Below are positions 44,879 through 54,691 of a stretch of 64,000 nt of DNA, piece by piece. The stretch comes from Methanosarcina baikalica. GTDB taxonomy: Archaea; Halobacteriota; Methanosarcinia; Methanosarcinales; Methanosarcinaceae. The stretch lies in the NCBI RefSeq assembly GCF_031461075.1, contig NZ_JAVKPK010000003.1:31089-95088 (forward strand). Reading direction: 5' to 3'. A program made the position numbers and the translations under genes. How positions within the stretch are numbered: position 1 is the stretch's first letter; each line of letters starts with the position of its first letter. The notes beneath the pieces are model-generated. The model saw only the letters and a program-made list of their open reading frames with translations, had not been told where the DNA came from and did no database searches.

Positions 44879-45241
44879 TCAGAGGGCAGTTCTTAATATC
44901 TCATTCAGCTCGTTCATAATTCTGTCTCCCTCTTCAGCGGTCCCAACTGTCGTCACCAGTCTGACTTCCTGGAAACTCCTTCCTTCAGAGAGTAATAGCC
45001 TCAAGTTTCCTCTCGCATCCGCACGTAGCACCTTTCCGGTCAGACTTCCTCCTGCAATGCCTTTTACAGAAATCACGGAGGGTATTACCTTTTTTACCTC
45101 AGGATGCTGGCTTATCAGTTTTACTAGCTTTTTTCCAGCCCTTCCCCCGATAACTGTCGTATGGACTCCACCAAGCTTATTTTTTGGGGAGCTTTGTGCT
45201 TTTTCCTCTAAGTTACTTTTATTTTCCGCCATTTTAGTCAA
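44879..45241 (-). CDS. Small conserved protein (probable DUF2103 family)
   Basis: A 120-residue protein with a charged disordered N-terminus (~1-22) and a compact domain beginning LGGVHTTVIGGRAGKKLVKL, ending in GTAEEGDRIMNELNEIL. I assign it tentatively to DUF2103, described as predicted metal-binding; the conserved His in GGVHTT would be a candidate ligand. It directly precedes mmp12, so a role tied to methanogen-specific physiology is possible. Confidence 0.65.
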   Translation of the reverse strand: MTKMAENKSNLEEKAQSSPKNKLGGVHTTVIGGRAGKKLVKLISQHPEVKKVIPSVISVKGIAGGSLTGKVLRADARGNLRLLLSEGRSFQEVRLVTTVGTAEEGDRIMNELNEILRTAL

Positions 45242-45505
45242 ACCGGTAACTATTCTTCTGGCAACTTTTCCTTTCTTTTATTTATTCCTTTTTATATTTG
45301 TTATGTTTATCTATTCATCCTGTTAGAATCTCCGGGAAGTCTTCCCCTCTATAAGATCTCTTATGGAATTTTGCCCTAAGACCAGAAGCTGTAAAAAAGC
45401 CGTTCCAGAATACCGAAAACACATATATGTGCCGAATTCTGGACCATTTTCTTGTTTTTCGTGCAATATTGCCTTCTTTTCGGAAAACCCGGTTTTCCAT
45501 TAAAA

Positions 45506-45955
45506 TCAGATCTTTTCAAGCTCTTTCATGCCGATGAGCTTGATATTATCCTCTTCAAGCGTTTTCACTGCTTTTTCAATTTCGTTAACCCTGACTATTA
45601 AAAGGGCTTTCTGGTCTCTGGTGACAAAAGCATATGCATAATCAAGGTTGATCTTAGCTTTTTCAAACACTTCCGCAATACGGGACATGCTACCAGGGAC
45701 ATCCTCCATTTCAATTCCCAAAACGCTGGTTTCGGAAACAGTAAACCCTGCATCATGGAGTACGCTGTGAGCATAGTCGGACTTATCCACAACCATGCGG
45801 ATTATCCCGAAGTCTCCTGATTCGGCAATGGTAAATGCCCTTATGTTTATGCCAGCACTTTTTAGTTTATTTGCAACGTTTGCAAGTCTGCCAGGCTTAT
45901 TTTCCGCAAAAAGGGAAATCTGCTTTATTATTTTATCTTCAATTCCAGAACCCAT
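45506..45955 (-). CDS. Tandem ACT-domain protein
   Basis: 149 residues, two ACT domains (~8-75, SLFAENKPGRLANVANKLKS; ~78-145, IEMEDVPGSMSRIAEVFEK). Each has the glycine turn typical of amino-acid-sensing ACT folds. Family members are often encoded next to phenylacetate-CoA ligase-like genes in archaea and bacteria, as here. It probably senses an amino acid, but the effector is unknown. A hairpin at 46127-46160 separates it from the upstream ligase gene. Confidence 0.85.
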   Translation of the reverse strand: MGSGIEDKIIKQISLFAENKPGRLANVANKLKSAGINIRAFTIAESGDFGIIRMVVDKSDYAHSVLHDAGFTVSETSVLGIEMEDVPGSMSRIAEVFEKAKINLDYAYAFVTRDQKALLIVRVNEIEKAVKTLEEDNIKLIGMKELEKI

Positions 45956-46126
45956 ATCCTTACATCTCTTGTTCTTTTTCCTATTTTCTTTTATTTTCCT
46001 TTTTTAATCTTTTTACTCAGAATATAATAAGTTTCTATGTATATTTTAAGCTTACAGGTATAAGCTTACCATTATATCGAGATCCGGTTCTAAGAAAAAT
46101 TTAAAAGAGATCAGAGCCAAAAAAAG

Positions 46127-46160
46127 AAAACCTACAGGACAATAGCATTCTGCAGGTTTT
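46127..46160 (-). terminator. Hairpin downstream of the PaaK-like gene
   Basis: AAAACCTACAG (46127-46137) pairs with CTGCAGGTTTT (46150-46160), 11 bp with one mismatch, 22 bp past the ligase stop and followed on the minus strand by T-rich sequence. Confidence 0.55.
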
Positions 46161-46182
46161 GGTATTTCTATTATCAGGGTCT

Positions 46183-47487
46183 TCAAATCTTCCGATTATC
46201 GATGACTTTCTTTGATTTTCCTTCTGAACGGGGTAGGGAGCCGTGTTCCACCAGCTCCACTTCGACTGCAAGGCTCAGTACGCTTTTCAGAGCGCCTGAA
46301 ATTTTCTTTTTAAGCGCCATCATATCTGACATTTTGTCGCTGAAAGCAGACTCATGCATCTCTATCTGGACTTTGATGGAGTCAAGAGGCCCAATCCTGT
46401 CTACAATAATCATGAAATGGTTCCCGACTTCAGGGATTTTCATAAGGACCGATTCGATCTGTCCAGGGAATACATTTATACCGCGCACGATAATCATGTC
46501 ATCCGAACGCCCGCTGATGCGTGTAATCCTGGGGTGGGTTCTCCCGCACCTGCAGGGTTCCGAAAGCTTTCTTGTAAGGTCCCTAACCCTGTAACGAATA
46601 AGCGGTAGGGCTTCTTTAGTAAGAGTTGTGATTACGAGTTCGCCACTCTCTCCGTCAGGAACAGGCTCTCCTGTTTCGGGGTCCAGGATTTCCACCAGGA
46701 ATTTGTCTGCCCAGATATGGATCCCACACTGCTCAGAGCATTCGGTAAACAGCGGGCCGCTCATTTCCGAAGTCCCGTAAATGTCGTAGGCTTTAATTCC
46801 TGATTCGTCTTCTATTCTTGTCTTGAGTTCCTCAGACCAGGGTTCGGCCCCGAAAAAACCCTTTTTTAATTTCGTTTCGTCCCTGATGCTGATACCTTCT
46901 TTTCTTGCGGTCTCGATCATATAAAGGAAGTAAGAAGGCGTGCAGGCTATGGCAGTAGTGCCAAGGTCTTTCATCAGTTCAAGCTGGCGTTCGGTATTTC
47001 CCGAGCTTGTGGGGAGTACGGTTGCACCCATTTTTTCGCTTCCATAGTGAGCGCCGAGCCCACCTGTGAAAAGCCCGTACCCGTAACTGACCTGCAGGAT
47101 GTCATCTTTCCCCACTCCGACAGAAGTAAATCCCCTTGCAAGGGACTCAGCCCACTCGTCTATATCCTTTTGAGTGTATCCGACGACAGTCGGTTTGCCT
47201 GTTGTACCCGAAGAGGCGTGAAATCGGACAAGTTTTGAGTTCGGGACGCAAAACATGCCTGTGGGATAGGTGTCTCTGAGATCCTGCTTAACTGTAAAAG
47301 GTAACTTTGTGATATCTTCGAGAGTTCGGATGTCTCCCGGCCTAACACCGTGCTCGTCAAACCTTTTTCTATAGAAAGGGGAGTTCTCATACACATAATG
47401 TACAAGTTGTTTCAACTTTTCTTCCTGCAGTTTTTTCAAATCCTCTACAGGCATTGTCTCTATTTCAGGATCCCAGTATTCTGGCAT
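46183..47487 (-). CDS. paaK: Phenylacetate-CoA ligase-like adenylate-forming enzyme
   Basis: A 434-residue member of the acyl-adenylate family. The ATP-binding P-loop is FHASSGTTGKPTVVGYT (~90), the A5 motif is DIYGTSEMSGP, and the hinge is RYRVRDLTRKL. The C-terminal PaaK domain includes RGINVFPGQIESVLM. It forms aryl-acyl-CoA from the acid, ATP and CoA. In archaea it is usually linked to indolepyruvate ferredoxin oxidoreductase in aromatic amino acid metabolism; that partner is not in this window. A GTG three codons upstream is an alternative start. Confidence 0.88.
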   Translation of the reverse strand: MPEYWDPEIETMPVEDLKKLQEEKLKQLVHYVYENSPFYRKRFDEHGVRPGDIRTLEDITKLPFTVKQDLRDTYPTGMFCVPNSKLVRFHASSGTTGKPTVVGYTQKDIDEWAESLARGFTSVGVGKDDILQVSYGYGLFTGGLGAHYGSEKMGATVLPTSSGNTERQLELMKDLGTTAIACTPSYFLYMIETARKEGISIRDETKLKKGFFGAEPWSEELKTRIEDESGIKAYDIYGTSEMSGPLFTECSEQCGIHIWADKFLVEILDPETGEPVPDGESGELVITTLTKEALPLIRYRVRDLTRKLSEPCRCGRTHPRITRISGRSDDMIIVRGINVFPGQIESVLMKIPEVGNHFMIIVDRIGPLDSIKVQIEMHESAFSDKMSDMMALKKKISGALKSVLSLAVEVELVEHGSLPRSEGKSKKVIDNRKI

Positions 47488-47822
47488 TTCGTTCACACTC
47501 GGTATGTCTTATATTGTGGGCTTTCATTCAGATGCCCAGTATTTTCGGCGGATGTCGACTTCCGGCATATATAGTATGAAGATTAAGCTGGATTCTAATA
47601 TAAATAATAATTGTTAGGCTAAAAATATCTTTTAGGTCAACCCAAAAACCTGTTGCAAAACATATAGTTGGTTCCCCGACAAACCACGTCTAAGAAGCTC
47701 TGTTTTAAAAATAACCAGGTAAATTTACCGTAACCGTAAAATTATTTATTTCTCAAATTCCGAAAGTTTGTCAGCTACACTGGGGCTTGAAATTATTAAG
47801 ACTTTTCGTTATTTTCGAAAAA
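47488..47822. other. Spacer between paaK-like and DHH genes
   Basis: AT-rich promoter region of the minus-strand ligase gene. Nothing else was seen. Confidence 0.45.
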
Positions 47823-48830
47823 TCACTCATCTTCAATTTCTTTGATTTCATCCTCAAAAGAAATGTTTTTCGACTTTGCTCCAAGGGAAGCTTCAAGAAT
47901 CTTCTTTGTCCTTTCCCTGCATTTATTCAACACTTCTTCCATGTCGGCAATCACATCGATTCCGGCAGCTCCAGAATGTCCGCCGCCTGTGCCATTGTAT
48001 TCGTTACTTATATCTTCCATCAACTGGCCAAGGTTAACTCCGGCACTTACAGCGTCACGTTTCGCCCTTGCACTTACTCTAACGCTTTCACCTTTGGCTG
48101 TACCGACAAAAGCAATATCTGCCCCGATATTAATGAGCATGGAGGATGCAGATCCTCCGAAAGAACTGACATGAGAAGATGTTATCAACATATCCTGCAC
48201 TCTATCGAGTTCAATGCGACTTGCTGCTTTCAGGATAGCTATACGCATGGAAATATCCTGTGGGGTAGCAGCCATGAGATCCAGAACTTCCCCGTATTCA
48301 ACTCCGCTGGCCGCTATAATTTTTGCCACTGTCCGGAATGTATCCACTGATGCGTGTTTGAAGTGCCCGGTATCTGTCACGATCCCGGTGAGCATCCCGA
48401 TCCCCACCCTCCTGTTAATCGGTGCTCCCATCACTTTTAAAATATCGTAGACTATTTCCACAGTAGAAGTAGTATTCCGGTGCAGGTAAAATTCAGCATT
48501 TTCTGTTAGAGCAGTAGTCGTATGGTGATCGATCACGCAATAACTGGTAAGCTCTATATTATTTAATTGCGCTTTTGTCGAAGTGTCAACTACGACGACA
48601 AAACCGTAATTTGCAGGATCCGGTTTATCCACGACTTCTATCCCGAGCCTCTCAATCAGGACGGACGCAACGCGGTTACTACCGTCCACGAGTCCGACGG
48701 TGCCCCCAAAAGCTTCTGAAAGGGCAAAAGCACTGCTAACGGCATCCGGATCTGCATTTCGGTGGCACAAATACAAAATGTTCCGATAGTCAAGGAGCCG
48801 GTTGAAAAACTCCGCTTCATCAACTTGCAT
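47823..48830 (-). CDS. DHH-family phosphoesterase (RecJ/NrnA-like)
   Basis: 335 residues. Motif I CHRNADPDAVSSA, motif II VVVVDTSTKAQL, motif III VIDHHTTT and motif IV TDTGHFKHAS supply the Mn2+ ligands; the C-terminal DHHA1 domain has GTGGGHSGAAG. Enzymes of this type cleave short oligonucleotides, pAp or cyclic dinucleotides. Compact archaeal members are less well defined, so the substrate is open. Confidence 0.9.
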   Translation of the reverse strand: MQVDEAEFFNRLLDYRNILYLCHRNADPDAVSSAFALSEAFGGTVGLVDGSNRVASVLIERLGIEVVDKPDPANYGFVVVVDTSTKAQLNNIELTSYCVIDHHTTTALTENAEFYLHRNTTSTVEIVYDILKVMGAPINRRVGIGMLTGIVTDTGHFKHASVDTFRTVAKIIAASGVEYGEVLDLMAATPQDISMRIAILKAASRIELDRVQDMLITSSHVSSFGGSASSMLINIGADIAFVGTAKGESVRVSARAKRDAVSAGVNLGQLMEDISNEYNGTGGGHSGAAGIDVIADMEEVLNKCRERTKKILEASLGAKSKNISFEDEIKEIEDE

Positions 48831-48968
48831 TGTTCACTCTGGCTATCGTCTTTATAGACATTGATTTCCCCGGATCCGAGAATTCCGGGATTTCTGCATG
48901 ATTTCTAATGTGACTTCTAGCAAAGCTTTATTTTATTTTCTATTTCATATAGGAAATGAAAAATAAAA

Positions 48969-49322
48969 TTATTGTGTCCTGGGACCTAAAGCCTGCTGGA
49001 TCTGCTCCTGAAGCTGTTTAAAGCGAGATGTGAGCCTTTCTTCCTGCCTGGAAATGGACTGAAGCCTGAGTGAGAGAGTTTCTTCCCTGTCTTTCAGTTT
49101 CGAAATGGACTCCACTTTACTCGTTTTTATTACCAGCTCACCTACACTACGATAGATTACTGAATCATCAGTAAGTCTTTCTAACTCGTCAAGAGCCATT
49201 TTGGACTCTTTTTGCATAGCTTCAATCTGTGATTTTTGCATGGTCATAGCCTGTATCTGCTGCTGTATCTGCTGAAGCTGTGCTATCTGGTTCTGGATTT
49301 GAGGAGGTAATTCTGCAGTCAT
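48969..49322 (-). CDS. pfdB: Prefoldin beta subunit
   Basis: 117 residues forming two long coiled-coil helices (~5-45 and ~75-112) joined by a beta hairpin (DDSVIYRSVGELVIKT). It assembles as alpha2-beta4 prefoldin, which hands unfolded proteins to the group II chaperonin. Gln-rich N-terminus as in other archaeal beta subunits. Upstream of the DHH gene on the same strand, 138 bp apart. Confidence 0.95.
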   Translation of the reverse strand: MTAELPPQIQNQIAQLQQIQQQIQAMTMQKSQIEAMQKESKMALDELERLTDDSVIYRSVGELVIKTSKVESISKLKDREETLSLRLQSISRQEERLTSRFKQLQEQIQQALGPRTQ

Positions 49323-49658
49323 GTAATTTTCACCTGAGTCTCAATAAACCTGAAGTGATTTTAATGTTTCTGTCCTTACAGCTTCCGAAAACCCCTCTTC
49401 GCCATCTAAAATTGATCTGAGGGCCCCTGCCAAAAACTTAAACAACAAGTTAATCTTAATTAATTAACAGTATAATAATTATTCATTTGAAGTAGAAGTG
49501 AATTAAATTGATCATGAACCAGAGAATTTTAAAAAATTATTTAGTAAAGAATACTCATAAAAATCGTTAGCAAAATATAATCATAAATGGACAATTCTAA
49601 TAGTTGTATTTAACTCAATTTAACTCTAAATTAATTGACATACAGGAGATATTCAAAG
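49323..49658. other. Divergent promoter spacer
   Basis: About 335 bp between pfdB (minus) and the M42 peptidase (plus). AT-rich with several TATA-like stretches; no gene or repeat. Confidence 0.45.
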
Positions 49659-50732
49659 ATGGAAAAAGGCGGAAATCCTAAAGAAATAAAGTCCCTTCTT
49701 GAAAAATTCACAAATGCTCACGGAATTTCAGGCTTTGAAGACGATGTCCGGGAACTTCTTGAAAAGGAGATTGAACCTTATGTTGATACTATCCGCAAAG
49801 ACAACATGGGAAACCTTATAGCTATCAAAAAAGGGGAAGGTCCTTCTATAATGCTGGCTGCTCACATGGACGAAATCGGGCTCATGGTCAGATATATTGA
49901 TGATAACGGTTTTCTCCGGTTTGTTGGGATAGGGGGATGGTTTGACCAGACCCTCCTTAACCAGAGAGTTGTAGTTCGCGGCAAGAAGGGCTTTATTCCC
50001 GGAGTTATCGGGTCCAAACCTCCACATGTAATGAAAGAGGATGACAGAAAAAAGCCTGTGAAAATAGAAGATATGTTTATCGATATCGGAGCAAAAGACA
50101 GGGAGGATGCCGAGAACCTCGGAATTGAGATCGGTACGACAGCCTCAATTGATCGGGAGTTTGTGTCCCTTGCAAACGGAAAAGTCACTTCCAAGGCATT
50201 TGATGACCGTGCAGGCCTCGTAATTCTTATAGAAGTTATGAAACGGCTTTCTAAACATAAAATTGAAGCAAACGTCTATGCCGTAGGTACTGTCCAGGAA
50301 GAGGTAGGACTGAAGGGAGCAAGAACCTGTGCCTTTGGGATTTGTCCAAATCTTGCTCTTGCTCTTGACACAACTATTCCCGGGGATCATCCGGGTATCA
50401 ACAAAACCGATTCTTCTCTGGAAGTAGGGAAAGGCCCTGTAATTACTGTAGCTGATGCGTCCGGAAGAGGCCTTATAGCCCATCCGCAGGTTCTTAAGTG
50501 GCTGAAGGACACTGCCGTTGAAAATAAGATCCCGTATCAGCTGGGCGTTGGTTCCGGGGGCACCACTGATGCCACTTCAATTCATCTCACAAAGGAAGGT
50601 ATTCCTACAGGTACGGTTAGCATAGCCACCCGCTACATCCATTCCCCGGTTGAGGTTCTGGACATGGCAGATATTGAAGCATGTATTTCTCTGATTGTAA
50701 AAGCAATAGAAAACGTCGGCAGATATTTTTAA
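49659..50732 (+). CDS. M42-family aminopeptidase (FrvX/TET-like)
   Basis: 357 residues from the ATG at 49659, 9 nt after AGGAGAT; an in-frame TTG upstream lies before that site and is unlikely. Metal ligands and catalytic residues of M42 peptidases are visible: His in AAHMDEIGLM, Asp in AFDDRAGL, Glu pair in GTVQEEVGLKGA, Asp in LALDTTIPGDH and His in RYIHSPVEV. TET-type enzymes form dodecamers that degrade peptides released by the proteasome. Specificity (Glu, Lys or broad) is not readable. Confidence 0.93.
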   Translation: MEKGGNPKEIKSLLEKFTNAHGISGFEDDVRELLEKEIEPYVDTIRKDNMGNLIAIKKGEGPSIMLAAHMDEIGLMVRYIDDNGFLRFVGIGGWFDQTLLNQRVVVRGKKGFIPGVIGSKPPHVMKEDDRKKPVKIEDMFIDIGAKDREDAENLGIEIGTTASIDREFVSLANGKVTSKAFDDRAGLVILIEVMKRLSKHKIEANVYAVGTVQEEVGLKGARTCAFGICPNLALALDTTIPGDHPGINKTDSSLEVGKGPVITVADASGRGLIAHPQVLKWLKDTAVENKIPYQLGVGSGGTTDATSIHLTKEGIPTGTVSIATRYIHSPVEVLDMADIEACISLIVKAIENVGRYF

Positions 50733-51135
50733 AGCCCTTTTAAATTAATCCGGATGGGCAATCCCCTATAAGGGTAGAACACATTTTACCCCTTCCGGTC
50801 TGCGGGAAAAATTCCTGCAGTTCTATTTTCTTCTCATTTTTAATTTTTCAGGGTCTCATGGCCTCAGAAATTTATTATTTTTTCCTTTTTTTAAAAATCA
50901 TATATGTTAACTGTAAACTAAAAATACTATGGTCTATCTATTGAATAAGAGTTTTCAGAGGTCCATTGAATAAATTCGAAGATTTTTCGGAGAACGCCGG
51001 GCTTCTGAGAAAAATATATGTAATATGTATAATTAAACAGGGTGCTGTAAAATAGGGTCAATTAATATAAAATAAAATTTATTAACTTTTCCTATCTACA
51101 GAAATAATCTATCTTAATAAAAGAAAGACTGAGGG
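50733..51135. other. Spacer upstream of leuA
   Basis: About 400 bp. AATATAAAATAAAA near 51064 may act as TATA element for leuA. No gene was seen. Confidence 0.45.
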
Positions 51136-52626
51136 ATTGTATTATTCGAAAATATCCGTTTTCTGGACACTACTTTAAGAGATGGTGAACAAACACCTGG
51201 CGTAGCCCTAACAAGGGAGAAAAAGCTCTTAATCTCCCGAGCCCTTGATGAGATGGGAGTTTCGGTAATTGAAGCCGGTTCTGCGATCACTTCCGAAGGT
51301 GAAAGGGAGTCTATAAAAGCTGTCGCAAACGCAGGGCTGGATGCCGAGATCTGCAGTTACTGCAGAATTGTAAAGATGGATGTTGACCATGCTCTGGAAT
51401 GCGACGTCGATTCTATCCACCTTGTAGCACCTGTTTCGGATCTTCATATCAGGACGAAGATCAAAAAGGATAGGGACGCAGTAAGGCAGATTGCAGCCGA
51501 CGTAACAGAGTATGCCAAGGACCACGGCCTGATTGTGGAACTGAGTGGAGAAGATGCATCTCGAGCAGACCTTGAATTCTTAAAAACCCTGTATTCGGAC
51601 GGGATAGATGCCGGAGCCGACAGGCTATGCTTCTGTGATACCGTAGGTCTTCTGGTGCCTGAAAGAACTACTGAGATTTTCCGGGACCTGTCTTCCTCTC
51701 TTAAAGCCCCTATCAGCATTCATTGCCACAATGACTTCGGTCTCGCAACTGCAAACACGGTTGCTGCCCTTGCAGCAGGGGCAAAGCAGGCCCATGTAAC
51801 TGTAAACGGGTTAGGGGAAAGAGCCGGAAATGCGGCTCTGGAAGAAGTGGTCATGAGCCTTGAATGGATCTACAAGTATGATACGGGCATCAAGCACGAG
51901 ATGATCTACCGGACTTCCAGGCTTGTAAGCCGTCTTACAGGCGTTCCCGTATCTCCTAATAAGGCTCTGGTGGGAGGAAATGCGTTTACCCATGAGGCAG
52001 GCATTCACGTCCATGGCCTTCTCGCCGACAAGGCAACCTACGAGCCAATGAGTCCCGAATACATCGGAAGGCAGCGCCAGATCGTACTCGGAAAACATGC
52101 AGGAAGGAGTTCTATTACCCTTGCCTTAAAGGAAGTAGGGCTTGCGGCTGATGACGCCCAGACAGAAGAGATTTTCAACAGGATTAAGCAGATGGGCGAC
52201 CAGGGAAAACACGTAACCGATGCTGACCTGCAGACTATAGCGGAAACCGTGCTTGATATATATAAAGAGCCTCTGGTAAAATTAGAAGAGTTCACCATTG
52301 TATCCGGAAACCGGGTGACTCCAACAGCTTCCATCAAGCTCAATGTTAAAGACAAGATGATCGTACAGGCCGGAATAGGTAACGGGCCTGTAGATGCTGT
52401 AATCAATGCCATCAGAACAGCTGTAAGTTCCTGTGCGGAAGATATCATCCTTGAAGAATATCACGTAGATTCAATCACCGGCGGAACCAATGCCCTTGTG
52501 GAAGTAAGGGTAAAACTTTCCAAGAACGGAAAGGTAATCACCGCAAGCGGAGCCAGAACGGACATCATTATGGCCTCTGTAGAAGCTGTGATGAACGGCA
52601 TGAACCGTCTTATCCGGGTCGAGTGA
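51136..52626 (+). CDS. leuA: 2-Isopropylmalate synthase (or citramalate synthase) with no canonical start codon
   Basis: The frame is open from an ATT at 51136, directly after a TGA, and encodes about 496 residues of a DRE-TIM metallolyase. The catalytic FLDTTLRDGEQTPG lies at residues ~8-21, the metal-binding HCHNDFGLATANT near 195, and the LeuA C-terminal regulatory domain spans ~360-490. The first ATG in frame is at 51253, after the catalytic motif, and no GTG or TTG precedes it. Translation therefore probably begins at a non-standard codon such as ATT 51136. Homologues next to ilvBNC are usually 2-isopropylmalate synthase for leucine, but citramalate synthase is hard to exclude. Confidence 0.85.
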   Translation: MVLFENIRFLDTTLRDGEQTPGVALTREKKLLISRALDEMGVSVIEAGSAITSEGERESIKAVANAGLDAEICSYCRIVKMDVDHALECDVDSIHLVAPVSDLHIRTKIKKDRDAVRQIAADVTEYAKDHGLIVELSGEDASRADLEFLKTLYSDGIDAGADRLCFCDTVGLLVPERTTEIFRDLSSSLKAPISIHCHNDFGLATANTVAALAAGAKQAHVTVNGLGERAGNAALEEVVMSLEWIYKYDTGIKHEMIYRTSRLVSRLTGVPVSPNKALVGGNAFTHEAGIHVHGLLADKATYEPMSPEYIGRQRQIVLGKHAGRSSITLALKEVGLAADDAQTEEIFNRIKQMGDQGKHVTDADLQTIAETVLDIYKEPLVKLEEFTIVSGNRVTPTASIKLNVKDKMIVQAGIGNGPVDAVINAIRTAVSSCAEDIILEEYHVDSITGGTNALVEVRVKLSKNGKVITASGARTDIIMASVEAVMNGMNRLIRVE

Positions 52627-52661
52627 GTTTCATAGAGTATGAGCTTCAAAAGTTTCTCAGG

Positions 52662-52677
52662 GGGACTATTCCGTCCC
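52662..52677 (+). terminator. Possible terminator after leuA
   Basis: GGGAC-TATTCC-GTCCC forms a 5-bp stem followed by TTCTTCTTTTCC, 35 bp past the leuA stop. Confidence 0.4.
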
Positions 52678-52924
52678 TTCTTCTTTTCCTGCTGTAGGAA
52701 TTTTTGAAAAAAATGGTCCTCTGGCCTTGCTTGAGTCCAGAGAAACCCTTATCCATATATAACATGATTGATTATGATGTATTTGCAAAATTCATAACAA
52801 AAGCTTGTGAGTGTGAGAGACAAAAAAGTATTTCTGATAAACACACCTTACTGGAGGCGTACTCATCTTTCCGGGTGAGTACCCAGTTAAATAAACATTT
52901 CATGAGATAAGAAGGAGTTAAATA

Positions 52925-54691
52925 ATGACAACCGGGTCAACAGAAAAAGTTAATGGCGCAAGGGCTCTGATAAAGTGCCTGGAAGAAGAAGGTGTTGACA
53001 CCATCTTCGGATATCCGGGAGGGCAGATCATTCCCTTCTACAACGAACTATATGATTCAAATCTGCGCCACATACTTGTACGCCACGAACAGGCAGCAGC
53101 TCATGCTGCGGACGGGTACGCCCGTGCTACTGGAAAGACCGGGGTCTGCGTTTCCACCTCAGGTCCAGGAGCAACTAACCTGGTAACAGGCATTGCTACT
53201 GCATACATGGACTCAGTACCAATCGTAGCCTTAACTGGCCAGGTTCCGAGGTTCCTCATCGGTAATGACGCTTTCCAGGAAGCAGATATTACGGGAATTA
53301 CCCAGCCCATCACCAAGCACAATTACCTCGTACAGGATACAAACGAACTCCCGAGAATCGTAAAAGAAGCCTTTCATATCGCTTCTACCGGAAGGCCTGG
53401 CCCGGTATTAATTGACCTTCCAAAGGACGTACAGAACGAGGAAATTGACTTTTATTATCCCGACAAAGTAGAACTTAGAGGGTATAAGCCAACTTACAAA
53501 GGCAATAGCCAGCAGATCAAACGAGCTGCCGAAGAAATCGCAAATTCTTCAATGCCTATAATTTACGCAGGCGGCGGTGTGATAAGTTCTAATGCCAGCG
53601 CTGAACTTGTGGAACTGGCCGAGACAATCAACGCTCCGGTTACGACTACCCTTATGGGGATAGGCTCAATCCCAACAGAACATCCTCTATACGTCGGAAT
53701 GCTTGGAATGCATGGAACCAAATATGCAAACTATGCAGTTCAGGAATCCGATCTTATTATTGCCGTGGGTGCAAGGTTTGATGACCGCGTGACCGGCAAG
53801 CTCGAATCCTTTGCTCCCAATGCCAGGGTTATCCATATTGATGTCGACCCTGCCGAGATCTCCAAGAACGTAAAGGTTCACATTCCAATTGTCGGAGATG
53901 CAAAACAGGTACTGAAATCTCTAAATAAATATATTCAGCGCTGCAATTCCGGGGCATGGATTGAAAAAATAAACAAGTGGAAAAAGGAGTATCCTCTGAC
54001 TTACAGGCAGGAATCGCAAGATGGCGTGATGCCTCAGTTTGTTATCGAGCAAATATCCGAAGCCTGCGAAGATGCAATTATTGTTACTGAAGTCGGGCAG
54101 CACCAGATGTGGGCCGCTCAGTTCTTCAAGTACAAAAAGCCCCGCACTTTCCTTACATCAGGCGGGCTCGGCACAATGGGCTACGGTTTCCCTGCAGCCA
54201 TAGGAGCACAGGTAGGAAGGCCGGATAAAACGGTTATCAACATTGCAGGAGACGGCTCTTTCCAGATGAACTCTCAGGAGCTTGCAACTGCGGTTCAGAA
54301 CGATATCCCGGTTGTTTCCGTGATCCTGAATAACGGTTATCTGGGTATGGTCAGGCAGTGGCAGGAGTTGTTCTATAACAGGCGGTATTCCTACACCTTC
54401 ATCAAAGGCAGTGTTGACTTTGTTAAGCTGGCCGAAGCCTATGGGGCTCTTGGGCTGCGTGCGGAAAAGCCGTCCGAAGTCAGGCCTGCAATAGAAGAAG
54501 CAGTCAAGTCAGGCAGGCCCGCTGTTGTTGAAGTGATTGTTGAGTGCGAGGCAAATGTCTACCCTATGGTGCCGGCAGGAGCTGCAATTAATGAGATTCT
54601 TGGCCCGGAGGAACACGCAAATACTCGCCACGGTATGCCTGATCTACGCACTGCAACAACTGATAGAGTTCTCGACCTGGAGGAACACTGA
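52925..54691 (+). CDS. ilvB: Acetolactate synthase, large catalytic subunit
   Basis: A 588-residue ThDP/FAD enzyme: N-terminal PYR domain with the catalytic Glu in VRHEQAAAHAADGYARATGK, a central FAD domain, and the C-terminal PP domain with GDGSFQMNSQELATAVQNDI and the following asparagine-rich ILNNGYLGMVRQW. It condenses two pyruvates to acetolactate, or pyruvate with 2-oxobutyrate. Starts after AAGGAGTT. Its TGA shares a base with the ilvN ATG. Confidence 0.97.
   Translation: MTTGSTEKVNGARALIKCLEEEGVDTIFGYPGGQIIPFYNELYDSNLRHILVRHEQAAAHAADGYARATGKTGVCVSTSGPGATNLVTGIATAYMDSVPIVALTGQVPRFLIGNDAFQEADITGITQPITKHNYLVQDTNELPRIVKEAFHIASTGRPGPVLIDLPKDVQNEEIDFYYPDKVELRGYKPTYKGNSQQIKRAAEEIANSSMPIIYAGGGVISSNASAELVELAETINAPVTTTLMGIGSIPTEHPLYVGMLGMHGTKYANYAVQESDLIIAVGARFDDRVTGKLESFAPNARVIHIDVDPAEISKNVKVHIPIVGDAKQVLKSLNKYIQRCNSGAWIEKINKWKKEYPLTYRQESQDGVMPQFVIEQISEACEDAIIVTEVGQHQMWAAQFFKYKKPRTFLTSGGLGTMGYGFPAAIGAQVGRPDKTVINIAGDGSFQMNSQELATAVQNDIPVVSVILNNGYLGMVRQWQELFYNRRYSYTFIKGSVDFVKLAEAYGALGLRAEKPSEVRPAIEEAVKSGRPAVVEVIVECEANVYPMVPAGAAINEILGPEEHANTRHGMPDLRTATTDRVLDLEEH

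Noticed and set aside
45315..45500. 61-codon minus-strand frame between the DUF2103-like and ACT genes
   Set aside because: No ribosome-binding site or domain, and composition is atypical; treated as spacer.
52704..52910. 68-codon frame between leuA and ilvB, considered as a leader peptide
   Set aside because: It has no run of Leu, Val or Ile codons or attenuator structure, and lacks a good ribosome-binding site.
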